A DNA stretch of 64,000 nt from Kappaphycus alvarezii (Eukaryota; Rhodophyta; Florideophyceae; Gigartinales; Solieriaceae), in contig NADL03000463.1 in assembly GCA_002205965.3 (NCBI GenBank), positions 124,001 through 188,000 on the forward strand. The letters run 5' to 3'. Under the pieces are notes generated by a model. That model was not told the origin of the DNA, did no database searches, and worked only from the letters and a program-made list of their open reading frames with translations. Shown piece after piece: positions 37,506 through 49,189 of the stretch. The stretch's first letter is position 1. Each line of letters starts with the position of its first letter. The position numbers and the translations under genes are program-made.

Positions 37506-39675
37506 ATGTCCACCAGATGCAACATCAACAACAACGCAGGTGTCCCAACACGCGCCGAGTCTATTATCTCTTCGAGGATTCGCGGTACACAAAGAGAAAG
37601 TTCGGCGCTTTGCGCGACGAAGCTCCGGTTGAGGAAAAGATAAATCTCGTCGAGAGAATGGAAACGATAAAAACGCAGCTGCGTGATGAATTTCAGAGAG
37701 ACGTAGAATCATTGACAGATAATATCTTACAAATCGAGGCGAGACAGCAGTCTCTTGAACAAAAGATTAACGACTCTGAAGAGTAGCGTGCAGTATTGAC
37801 TTTCTTGCAGGAAGATGTGGGTGCGGTCCGCATAGATTTAACAGAGCCCTTGAGGACCTGGCCGAGTGGAACGACCATAGGAAGATGGTTTTGATCGTGT
37901 CTCACAGAGACTCGGGCTCCTTGAGGATTCAGCCACAAAAGAATCCTTTGAGGAGGTGCAGCTCTAACAACATTATCCGTCGGATAAGGAATCTGCACTT
38001 CAGGGCCGGACGAGGTAAGGTCCCGAAGGGATAGGTCCAAAAAGAAAAAGACTTCAAAAAAGGCCAAACATAGTTCTCGCAAGAATAGAAAGCAAACTCG
38101 GAAGAGCAACCGCTATTATGATCCGTCGGATCCCAGCTCGAGCAGCAGCTTATCGTCATCAGATGAATGTAATCCGGATTGTAAGAATCACAGGGAGGAT
38201 TCGTAATCGGATACAGACAGTTCTGGCTAGGAAATTGCTGAAAGAGGTTACATCTCACGTTCTAAGCGATCTGCTAGATCCACGAAAAGCAAAAGGTCTG
38301 GAAAGACCAAGGGAACCTCCGGTTCCTTGTTTCTCAATGACCGGCGCGGTCCATCATTGAAGGGGCTACATGAGCCCCGCCCCACTAACCACCTCTTCGA
38401 GAGGATTTTTTCCTACAGGACTTATCGTCTTGACAACACGTCGCAGACGTTGTCATCCCGAGAATCAGGAAAGATCCGTGATTACGCGAAGCGTGTAGTA
38501 ACAAAAATCAGGAGGGATGATTCCTTCTCGATTTAGGATGGAATCCTCGTATTGGACTTCATGTAGAAGTTAGTAACGGAATTCAACCTGCAAGGTATGA
38601 GAGAAAGTCAAGCTTTCAGTGTTCTATTGGGCTTCTTGACGGGATTCGACCGTAGAAGTTTTCGCTCCGTGTTGGAAACAATGACTCCGGACCAAGGAGG
38701 AACCACGTCTTTGCCGGAAGCCGTAGAGTTGCTACTTCGTAGCTTCGCAACGAATAACGCCATAAAAAACGCTGTGGTACAGCTGCGAGATGTAAAACAA
38801 CTTCCGAAGGAAGACGAGAAGAATTATTAAATGCGTCTGACAGACGCTTCGAAACACTGCGGTAATGAACATTCATCACCGGAGTTAATGTTGATGTTCT
38901 TCAACGGTCTTGACAAGACCACAAAGGCAGTCCTTGCTCGACATAGGGAGGCTCATCGACAATTATCGTTTCTATAGCTCGTTTATTACGCCCAAGACGA
39001 AAAAGAGGCAGTCCAAGCACGTTCTTCACAAAGCCGACGGGTTTCATTCGACAATTTGGCGAGACCACCAACCTGAAGAGCGGCGTCGCCGCCAAAGTCC
39101 AAGACACTCTACCGTTGGTGGCAGGCAAAAGTCTCGTTGAGCTTGTTACAATCTTCAAGTGACTCAAGAGAGTCATATCCACAAGAGCCCGAAGGGCATA
39201 GCCAAGAAATGCACCTTCTGCAAGAAGAGTATGGAGAGGAGGCCTCGTACAATGAGGAGCAAACAATCTCAGAGGAGATGGAAGGGGCACATGCTCCGGC
39301 GCAGCCCATATTTTCATTCGAAATCTCAAGCAGAATGCACGCGCCCCGTGTTCCGTACCAAGGTTATAGAACGAAGTTCGGTCGTCCAGGTTGGGTAAAC
39401 AGACAAGTTTCATCCCAACGGGATCCCAAGTCTAGTCTGTACAACAGCAAGAGACATCACCTCATTTTCCATGTATGCTACGCAATAGGGCACATCGCAC
39501 CGGTGTGCTTGCATCCCTTAAGGAATCTTAAAACAGTTCTTAAGAACTTTGAGAAATTATCTCCGATGGAGAAGTCAAGTGTGCCACACAAAAGTTACCA
39601 GCGGATCCGTCGGATCATTGAACAAAAGGCGACTGGCACACCAGCAAGCTTATCCGTCTTGGATACACTAGTGTA
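37506..39675 (+). pseudogene. Gag region of the gypsy-type element
   Basis: An ATG at 37506 opens a short frame that shifts into a coiled-coil-like segment (VERMETIKTQLRDEFQRDVE, about 37650-37710). A Lys/Ser-rich basic stretch follows (about 38040-38300), then frames with FSVLLGFLTGFDRRSFRSVL (about 38610-38670), and finally a degenerate zinc-knuckle-like CYAIGHIAPVC (about 39477-39510). Placed between LTR and protease, this is the gag position. At least four frame breaks are seen. Boundaries between matrix, capsid and nucleocapsid cannot be assigned. Confidence 0.6.
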
Positions 39676-40019
39676 AAGGACACAACAAAAGCCCGCAGCC
39701 GGTTCGGCGACTCAGTCAGTCAGTCAGTTTCCCAGCAGGGAAAGTTAACAAAGGCTTCGTCTCTATCTTGGGAGTCTACGCCCCACTCCCCGAGAACTGC
39801 AGCGTGCGTCGTCCAAAAGGACGAGCTTGCTCTGCCAGAGAACCCTCTTCAGAAGGGAGAGCGGTACCAGCATCTCCCGAACGACCAAACTTCCGACTGA
39901 AGGTAATAATAAGCTAGACAGCAGTTTAAAAATTAGTCTTGATAATTATATCGATACGATTCAAGAACTCCAAGAACCCTGAAAGGATATTAGTGCTTAC
40001 CAAGCGCAATTTCTAAGTC

Positions 40020-40440
40020 TACTGTATGCAGACATTGGAAAGACGTCGTCACTTAAGATAAGAGTACTTTCAGTTCTAGACACGGGGGCAGGAACTAACT
40101 TCATCAGAGGGTCCGAGTTTCCGCCGAAAGCTGAGCACATAACAGAGGCGGGGGCCTCTACCCGATATTTGCTACGCAAACAATAATCCACTCTCGATGA
40201 GAGGTAAAATCAAATTACTTGTCAGGCTAGGTCGGATGTTGGCCACTAGAGGCCTCATAGTCTGTGATAAATTGGCAACGTCAGTGATTTTGGAAGCGGA
40301 CTATGGCGACCTCTTCATCTACGCCATACGTCCTCGCCAACAGCAAGTTGGGTTGGTAGGGGTATCCACGATCCCAATAACTAGCAAGCCTTTGCAGAAG
40401 GCAAGGGTGACGATACTCTTTCCCGAAGAATAACAAACCG
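40020..40440 (+). pseudogene. Retroviral-type aspartic protease of the gypsy element
   Basis: The active-site motif VLDTGAGTNFIRGS begins at about 40073, the catalytic Asp codon being 40079-40081. It lies between the gag knuckle and RT, as in gypsy polyproteins, where it cleaves Gag-Pol. A stop follows within 40 codons, and a second frame (40197-40433) may hold its C-terminal half. Confidence 0.75.
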
Positions 40441-40897
40441 GCGCGCAGAAGCGTATTTTACCCAAGGTACGACCTGCTCGATCAACAATGATTCCGCCGG
40501 AATCACAACAGTTAATCGAAGTTACCTCGGAGAGGTATGGACTTGTTTTGGTGCAACCACATCCAAAGCTCTACGAGCAACAAGGGATGTCCGTTGCCAA
40601 TGGAGTGGTCCACGTGTACCGAGGAGAACCTTCCCAGTTGTTGGTGATGAACTTATCCAAGAAACTGCCAGGTTGGCAAAGAATCATGTGGTTTCTACCG
40701 TATTGTCACATCCAACGGCAGGCTTGACAAGGCCAATCTCCATTGGAAAAGTACTCGTTGTCACCGACGAAAGTTAAACAGACTCTGCAGAGTCATCAAA
40801 CATCACTGACTGACACTCACCACAGCATAAACACAATTCACGACGAGATGACCGAGGCAAGGTCGAACCAACGAAGGAGAACTACGAGTCAACGTCG

Positions 40898-41740
40898 TTG
40901 ACGGTGGAAGACTTTGACTTAAGTTATGTGCCAGAAGCCTCTGAGAGGGCGTTTTCGAGAGATTCCTCGCAAGTATTCCAAGATGTGGGACGGTTCTTTC
41001 GGAGAGATCAATACTTCGGAGCACTGTGTAGAGTTAATGGCCGGGACCCGGCTAATCGCTCAACCAACAAGACGAGCGGGGCCGAGGGCCCGAGAGATCC
41101 AAGAACTGGAAGAGGTCAAAAGATGCTAAATGCTGGAGTCATTGGGCCCACTCAGTCTGAATGGGCGTCGCCCGTATTGCTATTCCCAAACCTCGACGGG
41201 TCTACGCGGTTCTATATCGATTACGGACGTTTGAACATTGTGACAGTGAAGGATACATACCCAATTCCACGCATGGATGAATACATTGATTCCCTCGGAA
41301 ATGCAAAAGTGTTTTCAGCACTGGACTGTAATAGCAGTTACTGACAAGTGCCGGTGGCACCGGAAGACAAAGATAAAACGGCATTTTCATGTTATAGTAC
41401 ACTGTTCTAGTTCAAGCGAATGCCCCTCGGGCCGACCAACGCACCGGCGACTTTTTAACGCAAACTAGACATCCTTTTGTCGCCGTACAAAAGAATTCAT
41501 GCCTAGTGTACTTCGATGATGTCATCGTCTTTTCCCATACCTGGTATGACCTCTTCCAACACGTCGGCAACGTACTCACACCCCTTGCAAATGCAGGTGT
41601 TAGATTGAAGTTACGTAAATTTGAATTCTTCACACAAAAGATAAAGTAGCTTGGTCACGTCATCAAACCAGGGACCCTGGAGATATATCAAGCCCGCGTC
41701 GCGGCGTTGAAGGTAGTTAAGTATCCGACGTACCAAACAT
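40898..41740 (+). pseudogene. Ty3/gypsy reverse transcriptase
   Basis: The frame shows LNAGVIGPTQSEWASPVLLF, then GSTRFYIDYGRLN, DTYPIPRMDEYIDSLGNAKV and FSALDCNSSY, the classical fingers and first catalytic Asp block. After stop codons come FKRMPLG, TNAPATF and CLVYFDDVIVFS with the catalytic YFDD at 41509-41520. Stops at 41341-41343, 41410-41412 and 41456-41458 interrupt it. This order and the YFDD sequence are typical for gypsy RT, which copies the element RNA in cytoplasmic particles. Confidence 0.93.
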
Positions 41741-41919
41741 AACTGGGGAGCTTCCTCGGACTTTTCCATGTGTACCGAAGGTACATTAATGACATCACAC
41801 GCGTCGCACACCCGCAGAAAAAAATCCTTCGCAAGTGAGAACCAGTGAAGCTTAAAACCTTCGGGAATGCCAAGGCCAAAGCCTTTCAAAAACTTAAGGA
41901 AGCCATCCTATCACCGCCT

Positions 41920-42330
41920 GTCTTGGCAATTCCCAAGCCTGGTTTGTAATATTCCGTGGATAAGGATGCCAGTGTCAAGCAGCTGGGGGAAGGACTATTC
42001 CGAAAATACCCTGACGGGAGATGGAAACAAATCGGGTTCTTTTCACAAACGCTACTGTCAGCAGAACGGAAATATTCACTTTCCGAACCCGATTGACTCG
42101 CTATTTTGCGGGCCCTCGATCTTTTGCGCCCTTATCTACAAGGTGAAAGGTTCATAGTGAACTCGGACCACGCATCGCTCTGATTGATCATGATAATAAA
42201 TGACTCGTCAAGTCGACTTATTAGATTGAGGCTGCGCCTCAGTGAATATTAATTCGAAGTTAAGTACAAAAAGGGTAGATAAAATACCCAGACCGACGCC
42301 TTTTCAAGGCTTGGTACGTCCGGCGGGATG
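41920..42330 (+). pseudogene. RNase H region of the gypsy element
   Basis: Pieces include AIPKPGL, YSVDKDASVKQLGEGLFRKY (catalytic Asp block), KQIGFFSQTLLSAERKYSLS, RFIVNSDHASL and QTDAFSRL just before the connection to integrase. These are the standard gypsy RNase H landmarks. Several stops (41948-41950, 42094-42096 and others) interrupt the frame. Confidence 0.85.
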
Positions 42331-42589
42331 GTGGTCGAGATTGAAGAAGACATTCCGTGTTTCCTCTGCGAGGAGTCTGGAACATGTGTCCTCTGCAAAG
42401 AAGAGACCCGTCATGAGTCCGTCATGGATCTGTTTGAGTACTGCGACGTCGTGGATAGCTTACTTGCCTTCCAGTCGGAGGAGGACGAACAAGAACTCGA
42501 TGAGTTCGTAGCCATAACTTCGGAGGAGTTAGTAAGGTAACAACATGCTGATGCATGCTGTACGTCCCTGCGGGACAAGATAGACCGAG

Positions 42590-43740
42590 GATACGTCATC
42601 CCTTTCTGCATGAATGCAAACCACTATCAGGGATTTTATGTCGCAGGGCGTCGCAGACGAACCAAATCGCAATTCCAAGGTCGCTACGAGACAGAGTCCT
42701 AAGGATTGGCCACTACGCCAAGACATCAGGACATCCATGCGGGAGGAAGATGTACAAAAATCTAGCAAGAGATTATTATTGGCCGCCCATGGCCGTATAT
42801 TGTTAAGCTGTGACACGTCAACGTATGAGTTGTGCATGGAACCGAGTTCTCCTACGGAAGAACGGGAAGGAGCTACAGCTATTCACACCAGAAACTCCGT
42901 TGGAGCTCGTTGCCACTGATATACTCTGCGAGTTAATAACGACCAAGCGTGGGAACCGCTACATCTTCGTGATCACCGATATTTATTCCAAATTGGTACT
43001 GACGGTACCCTTAAAGAAAAAAACAGCAGCAGCTGTCGCTTATACATTCGTGCACGAGTGGTTGTTCACTTACGGACCGCCGGTCAAGCTTTTACTCGAC
43101 AACGGATCGCAGTTCACCACAAAGTTCTTTCAGAACGTATCGATAATTCTTAGGATCCAGTAGGTCTTCACAACGACCTATCATCCGCAAGGCAACGGTT
43201 AAGCGAAAAGGTTCAACAGAAACATACTAGGGGCGCTCCGCTATTACATCGCAGACCATCCGAAAGATTGGGATCTGTTCACAAGTGCGCTCACCTTCGC
43301 GTACAAAACGCAAGTCTATAGGACTACGAACCTGGCCCTGTTCGAGCTGGTCTTGTCAAGACCACCTCAAGCCCTCTCCTTGAAAGGCCAGCCGGCGTTG
43401 AAGGAATTTCTGTCTGAAAGACAGTACCACTTGAGGTGACAAGATTGGCTAGCAAGCCTCATGGAAACCGCCAAATTCGCGTTGAGGAAATAATAAAGGC
43501 GCTGTAAGCGCAATGTCGACGCGAGACTTCGCAAACCCAAGTTAGATATCCCGGTGGGATCATATCTCTTCCTACGGAAGGAGAACTTTGGAAAACAGTA
43601 TAACAAGATCGCTCCTATTGCATCAGGCCCTTAGAGGATAGCAGAGGTACAGCAGGAAAACATCGTAATCTACGACGGAGAAGAGCGAGAAAAAGTCTCA
43701 AGAGACAGAGTGGAACTCACCCCAAGTCCAATGAATTGAG
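42590..43740 (+). pseudogene. Integrase of the gypsy element
   Basis: A zinc-binding HHCC-like segment (GHYAKTSGHPCGRKMYKNLA, RDYYWPPM) is followed by the catalytic core: VATDILCEL with Asp at 42918-42920, LLLDNGSQFTT with Asp at 43098-43100, and YHPQGNG followed by a TAA and then AKRFN. The position that should be the catalytic Glu reads AAA (Lys, 43206-43208). The C-terminal part includes PVGSYLFLRKENFG and runs to about 43740. Stops at 43161-43163, 43200-43202, 43437-43439 and a double TAA near 43489 show that it is dead. Confidence 0.92.
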
Positions 43741-45960
43741 TTGAACGACAAATCACTACAGTAAAAACAGGGGTTCAAGCGACCGACGGTCGAAAAATAT
43801 CCACTCAAGTCCTGACGGGATCATCAACAAAGCGATGCCTGGTAGCCCTACCCTTCGATGGCCACGGTCAACCAGGGGACGACGTCCCACTGTAAAAAGG
43901 GTATAGGACCCGAAATCGCAACCACATGATCCGAAGGAGTAACAAGATGAATATTCCTCGGAGGACTATGGCTGTGTCGAGTACAACACGAAAAATAACG
44001 TTGCCCGAAGAACCAGCGCAACTCCGACGGAGTTCGAATGGGGTGGCACCACGGCAAAGACTTCATCGAAGTCAATACGAAGAGTGACTCGAAGCCACAT
44101 GAAAACGAAAGACCAGAAGGTCCGGAACACGCAGTCGAGTTGCGTCTGAAGGGAGCAAGTCCTGAAGGACGAAACGGAATACGTGATAAAGGCGTTGGTT
44201 GATCACGCAGAAGCAGAGGATGGCGAAGCCATAGATAGAGTCCGCTAGTAAGGGTACCCGTAGATGAGGCGACATGGGAACCAATCTCGGTGTTCCCAAG
44301 ATCCAAGGTACTTCAATACTATCGCCGAAAACGGCTCGCTGCACCACCAGACATCGACTCTGCCCTGCAGATCTAAACTCAGATGCGACGCATCTTACAC
44401 TTTGTGCCCACTGGCCATCTCTTAGAAGGGGGAGGGGACCTGGTCGCCGTGGTCGTCGCCGTTTGTCTGTCAAGTCTGCAAGACTAAAAGTAGTATGGGT
44501 AGTATTGTGTTGCTACACAAACCAACTCCGCTGGGGTTTAGTTCGCCATAATTCGCGGTGTCCTACACATGACTGTAACCCATCCGCTACTGTACGTAGT
44601 CCATACAACATGGAATGCCGACAAAAGGGTCGCAAAATTGGCTGGAGCCAATGTCATACATCAGTGAAAGAAAGGAATGTCATTCCGCCACCAGACACAG
44701 GCACTGATTGGATTTCAGCGCTTGAATGCCACACTTTGCAGTATGCATCCAAAAAAAGGGAAATTTCCCATTTGCCAATAGACACTGTTACGGTCGGCCA
44801 GACCAAGAAATACGATAACCCAGCTTGAGGGGAATGTAAAGTGACCTACTGTCTCAAAGACTTCATCCATTGAACCCCATTGCTGCGGGCGGCAGCATCA
44901 ATGACCTGAGTCGTGAGGTCACAAGGGAGCACCCTTCGCCTATCCTCGACGAGGATTCTGAACGCTTGCAAGCGAACGGGCTTAATGACCTGAGACTGGA
45001 AGTCTCAGCAGGGAACCACTCAAGGAACGACGCGAGCGTTAAGTCAAAGGCCAAAGAGGTGACAGAAAAATAGGAACTAACAACGTCCACTGACAATCCA
45101 AAGAGGGAGGCGTCCACTGAAAAAGAACGCAACCTCAGAGAGTTATTACCAACCTAATGGGTTAGAATGGGACAAAAAGGGGCCTTTCACAAGCCATGAA
45201 CACATAACATGAGATTCGAGCAAAGTAGAGCACGACACATTCAGACGCGACGTCTCACCTTAAAGTCCGTTGACTCTTTTTCGTTTTTTTCAGGCGCAAG
45301 CAGGGCAATCTATACATACAGACGTCGAAGACGTGCATCTAAGCGACTCGTGGCCAAATTAAGACCGATGGTCAACGAGAGATTTCAACGTCTGAAAGGT
45401 AAACTAGGCCAAAACTTGATCCATATGGCTTCAACGAAGCATAACCTCTTACACCCAGCAGGAATATGACGGTAATTCGACCCGATGGGTCTTTGAAAAT
45501 CCAAAATCATTTGGAGGAAGGATGCGCTCTAGATTCATGAGGACGCTATCAAAGGGGAGAAAGGGAAAAGTCACGTAGTGTCAGGAAAGAAGGAAAGAAA
45601 CTTTAATCAAATGAATTTTGACTCCAGAGGGGAAAGTAAGGCAAGATGATGAATCTCTGATGTGACCGACGGTCACGAATCAGAGTAGTCCCGGCGGGAC
45701 TCGCTACGAAACTATAAGAATCCGTCGAGTTAATGCGCCATATGGTCGAGAACCACGACTGCGGTTTACGAATGCCAGACTGGCGGGACTGATGAATATT
45801 TTACAAAGTGCCCTGAAGCAATGGACGTGGCTCCGAGAGCGGAGTCTGCAGTTCATCTTCGGTAAAGCCTAGAGTCCGAAGTACGGCACGAGTGTTGCCG
45901 GCCTCTGCCTGGTCACTCGCAGCCGACTCCGGCCCGACAACACCAGACAAACGCGTCGAC
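43741..45960 (+). mobile_element. Post-integrase region of the gypsy element
   Basis: About 2.2 kb of plus-strand sequence after integrase. It contains open stretches such as 44274-44828 and 44870-45073 (Asp/Glu/Ser-rich) and 45209-45469 (very basic, RRRRRASKRLVAKL). None is recognised. Triloop palindromes continue through it, to 45701. Confidence 0.45.
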
Positions 45961-45968
45961 TAGTCAGC

Positions 45969-47166
45969 TTAAATCGAGTCAGCCAGGTCCTGGCTCATGT
46001 CATCTTCCGGGGGAGCATCCGTCATCTTCTTTTGCGGCGCACCGCCATCATTATCACTGTACCTTTCAAGGGCTGAGCTATTGAAGATAGCCGTATTCTC
46101 CGGAACATTGTCAAACCCCAACGGTGTTATGCGGCCAAGCTTGGATTCTTCAAACGACGCGGGGCGCATTTCTTTTGGGTGCCAATATATGTAATCGATC
46201 GCGCTCGGAGTGTCTCGACCTGGAGACAGGTTTGCCCCGACAGGGTTGAATGGACTGCTAGACCACAACAGCGGCACTTTTGCCCAGTCCTTTACCTCAA
46301 TGGAATCCAGTAGCTCGCCGAGCAATGCATTGCTATGGGCGACGCCCAACGAGACACTCATGTCCAATTTCTTCATGACTTTGAGGAGTCTCTTCGGCAC
46401 AAACCACAACCTCCAAGTGTCGAAGATTTCCCCAAGCAAAAATTCAGAAAAAAGCACCACACGCCGTGTTTGGGTTTCGCAAGGTAGCTACCTAGATAAG
46501 TGACGATGGGTCCCATCTCGCTCCAGAACCCCTGACAAACCTCAATCTGAGGGAAACAGGCCGGCTTCGGAGTTCGGAGTGAAGCGAATAGCCAATGATT
46601 GTGTCACAATCTGTTCTGCCTCACGCATGTGATAAGGAACAAAAATCCCGTAGCGCTCCGCATTCTGCGCTCAAGACGGACCGTATTTTTGAAGAATGAT
46701 TGGCTGTAACGCTTAATCGTTCGAAACTCGGCGGGTAAGATGGGCCTACACCAGAAAATAGCCTCCTGACGAACTCCAACCACACCGTGCAAGCGCTGAT
46801 CGATGACCTGAGCGACAGTCAGCTTTGCCGTTGCAAAACTGGCGAGGTTCTCGTCGTACTCGCGCTCCCGAGGATATGATAGTACCATGTGCCGATGTCA
46901 AATTCCCATAGAATGGGTAAGGCGCTCGGCGTGCACGCCAGACGATCGAGCACCGCTCGGAAGAAACGCCGTTGCGACGCCCGTATATTCTCGTGCGGAC
47001 CGCACTTCTTTGCCTCAATCGGGATAGTGATCGGGGACAACCAGTCAGGTGTTTTCAAAGCGACGAGAGGAAGATTTCCTGGCAGGAAGCCGTTCCCATC
47101 GCAGTACTCCTCTCGAATTTTGTCGCGCCGAAGTACGGCTTGAGGGCAAGACCATGGGACACCCAT
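45969..47166 (-). pseudogene. Decayed antisense gene inside the gypsy element, unknown product
   Basis: On the minus strand a frame is open from 46888 to the TAA at 45969-45971, broken only by one TGA at 46604-46606. Upstream of it, 47166-46819 is open in a neighbouring frame; one -1 shift near 46880 would join them into about 400 codons. Readable parts are PWSCPQAVLRRDKIREEYCD, LALKTPDWLSP-like PLVALKTPDWLSPITIPIEA, FFRAVLDRLACTPSALPILW, YLGSYLAKPKHGVVLFSEFL and an acidic C-terminus. A Ser/Pro-rich frame at 47374-47826 could be its N-terminus. I do not recognise the family. It may be a captured host gene or an element-encoded antisense gene, as known in some plant gypsy elements. Confidence 0.5.
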
Positions 47167-47829
47167 GAACGCATCTACGTTCTGCTAACCTAGCGCCGTC
47201 AGCAGCTCAGACAAAGATGAATAGTCGCCGAAGGGAGTGGGCCTTGAACTTTTCAAGTTCTCGTTCTCGTACGCCATCTCGTGGCGCTCAAATTTTCCAG
47301 CGGAACGATAACGATAGAGATGCGGACGGCGTCGGGGGAAACAATGATGTGGATCAGGGCGGTCCAAGTCGACCTAACGCGATGGGTAGGGGTGATCGGC
47401 AATCGGTCTCGGTACAAAGGAACAAGTCGTGGCGCGAAGACGGATGTCTCGCGCAGGCAGCCAAGAAGGGAAAAACTCGCTCCGCTGGAGTTGTAACGCA
47501 GGCCTAGGATTGACACTCCCCGGTGACCCCGACGGAGAAGAGGAAAGGAGGATTAGAACTAATGAATTAGAAACGGGAGAGTCGAGGGAATCTGCTGAAA
47601 CATGGAACTCCTCAGAAGGGGGGTAAGCGACGGAGGGAATTGAAGAGTCAACAAAAAGTTTCTTTTCACCCGGCGGGTGTTCTTTTTGATTACTGTACGA
47701 CACAGTAGGCCCACCCGGGAAATCGCACGCGTCGCGCGAAATCTCAAAAAGAGGCGGATCGCCACGCGTCCACCATCCGCTTTTTGGGCAGGTGCTGCGA
47801 CTTCCGACCGGAATGACATTCCACACGTT

Positions 47830-48470
47830 TATGCCGACGGCGAAGACAGGGAAACAACAAAGCTGTAAAAAAGTGCCGCTGCAACTGTCCGCTCAGAAGA
47901 GGGAGATGTAGTGCGATGACCGCTCCGATCTTTAGATGAGATCAAAGGCCCTTTTTATTGGTCAAATTTCGACACAGTGTTTACACTGTAAACAAAATGT
48001 TTACTCCCATTTTTTTCAAAATAGGTAGCCCAGGACGGCTTGGCCGTGGAAAGTCCAATCGGGAGGACACGAAGCCTTGTAAGAAATCCTTTTCAATACC
48101 GACGAGCGAGTAAGTGGCCCTCAGGTGGAAGAAGTATAAAACGGAGGGAAGGTACGATTTGAAACAATTTGCCAATCTCATTGAGGAGTACCGGAATGTA
48201 AACAACGAATGACGAGCCGCTCGCGCAGCGGCGCCGCAGATGGGAACTACAGGCGAGCATTGGGGTGGTAACGACAGCCAAGCGACAAATTAGAGACATA
48301 AAAGTGGCATGGGTAACAATACCGAAGCGGCGGGGAAACGACAGACTAGCGGCGAGCGAACGACGGGCAAGGAGTAGGGGAGGGAAACAGTGAATCTCCA
48401 GGGGCGAACAACGTCTGGCCAAGCAGCATCGAGAAAACGGTGGCTGAATGCGGGACGGTAAGGTCAGGCC
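47830..48470. other. Gypsy 3' region without recognised gene
   Basis: No supported frame. Contains a TTTACACTGTAAA palindrome near 47977. Confidence 0.35.
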
Positions 48471-48479
48471 GGGGGTGGG

Positions 48480-49180
48480 TGTGTGTATCGACGGCTAAGC
48501 GGCCCCCTAGGGTATCGATGACAAAGCGCGAGAGTGTAGACGGCCCAGCGGCGGGGAGAGTACCGATGGACAGCGTAGATAAGTTAAAAGATGGCCAAGC
48601 ACAGGATCGGTGAAGACGGTCCGGTGGCGGGAAGAGTATCGATGACCAACGCCAGTGATTAAAAGATGGCCAAGCGGGGGTGGATGACGACGGTGCAGTG
48701 GCGGTGTAGTAATGAGCTAAGCGCAGGGTGGGTGACTGCAGTCAAGCAGCGGTATGGTAGCGAGAGTCAAGCGAGCTGTGTGTTTTGATAGCCAAGCAGC
48801 GAGATTACGGTGACAGCCAAGCGCGGGGTGGGTTCAGTGGCGACGGCCAAGCAGCGATATTGTTGTGACAGCCAAGCACGGGGTGCGTTCAGTGGAGACG
48901 GCCAAGCAGCGAGATTGTAGTGACAGCCGAAGCACGGCTTGGATTCAGTGACGACGGCTAAGCAGTGAGACTGTAATGACAGCCAAGCGCGGGTTGGGTG
49001 ATGAAGCTCCAGCGGCGGGATAATATTGACAGCTAAGCGAGGGCTGAGTGACAAAAGTCCAGAGACGGAATGTTACTGACTGCCGAGAAGGTCAATTGCG
49101 ACTGCCGAGCACACGCGGGTGAGGAAGGCCAAGCGGCGGTAGTGGTACGATCAACGAGCGAGAGGAGCAGCGGCTGAAGG
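48480..49180. repeat. Degenerate minisatellite, period about 55 bp
   Basis: GCCAAGCAGCGA-type units start at 48791, 48846, 48901 and about 48957, each followed by a GTGACAGCCAAGC half-unit. More diverged units extend on both sides, and a second variant with TTAAAAGATGGCCAAGC occurs near 48590 and 48660. The array lies inside the gypsy element, before the 3' LTR. Confidence 0.8.
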
Positions 49181-49189
49181 AAGACAGGG

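Larger units (their letters stand above)
37973..45701 (+). repeat. Field of perfect triloop micro-palindromes
   Basis: Within this span twelve 15-nt palindromes have perfect 6-bp arms around exactly three bases. They start at 37973, 38312, 38833, 38906, 40888, 42493, 43349, 43410, 44020, 44059, 45662 and 45687 (for example GCGTCT-GAC-AGACGC and GTGACC-GAC-GGTCAC). About twenty more have 5-bp arms, many of the form nnnCC-NNN-GGnnn. Arm sequences differ almost every time, so this is a shared shape, not a shared sequence. They occur in gag, pol and beyond pol. Counted by eye. Confidence 0.8.

Noticed and set aside
39710..39730. CAGT tetranucleotide run
   Set aside because: Only about four units, ordinary slippage inside the gypsy gag-protease region.
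48480..49180. Regular repeats considered as a CRISPR array
   Set aside because: Units are diverged and run head to tail without unique spacers, in a eukaryotic retrotransposon; it is a minisatellite.
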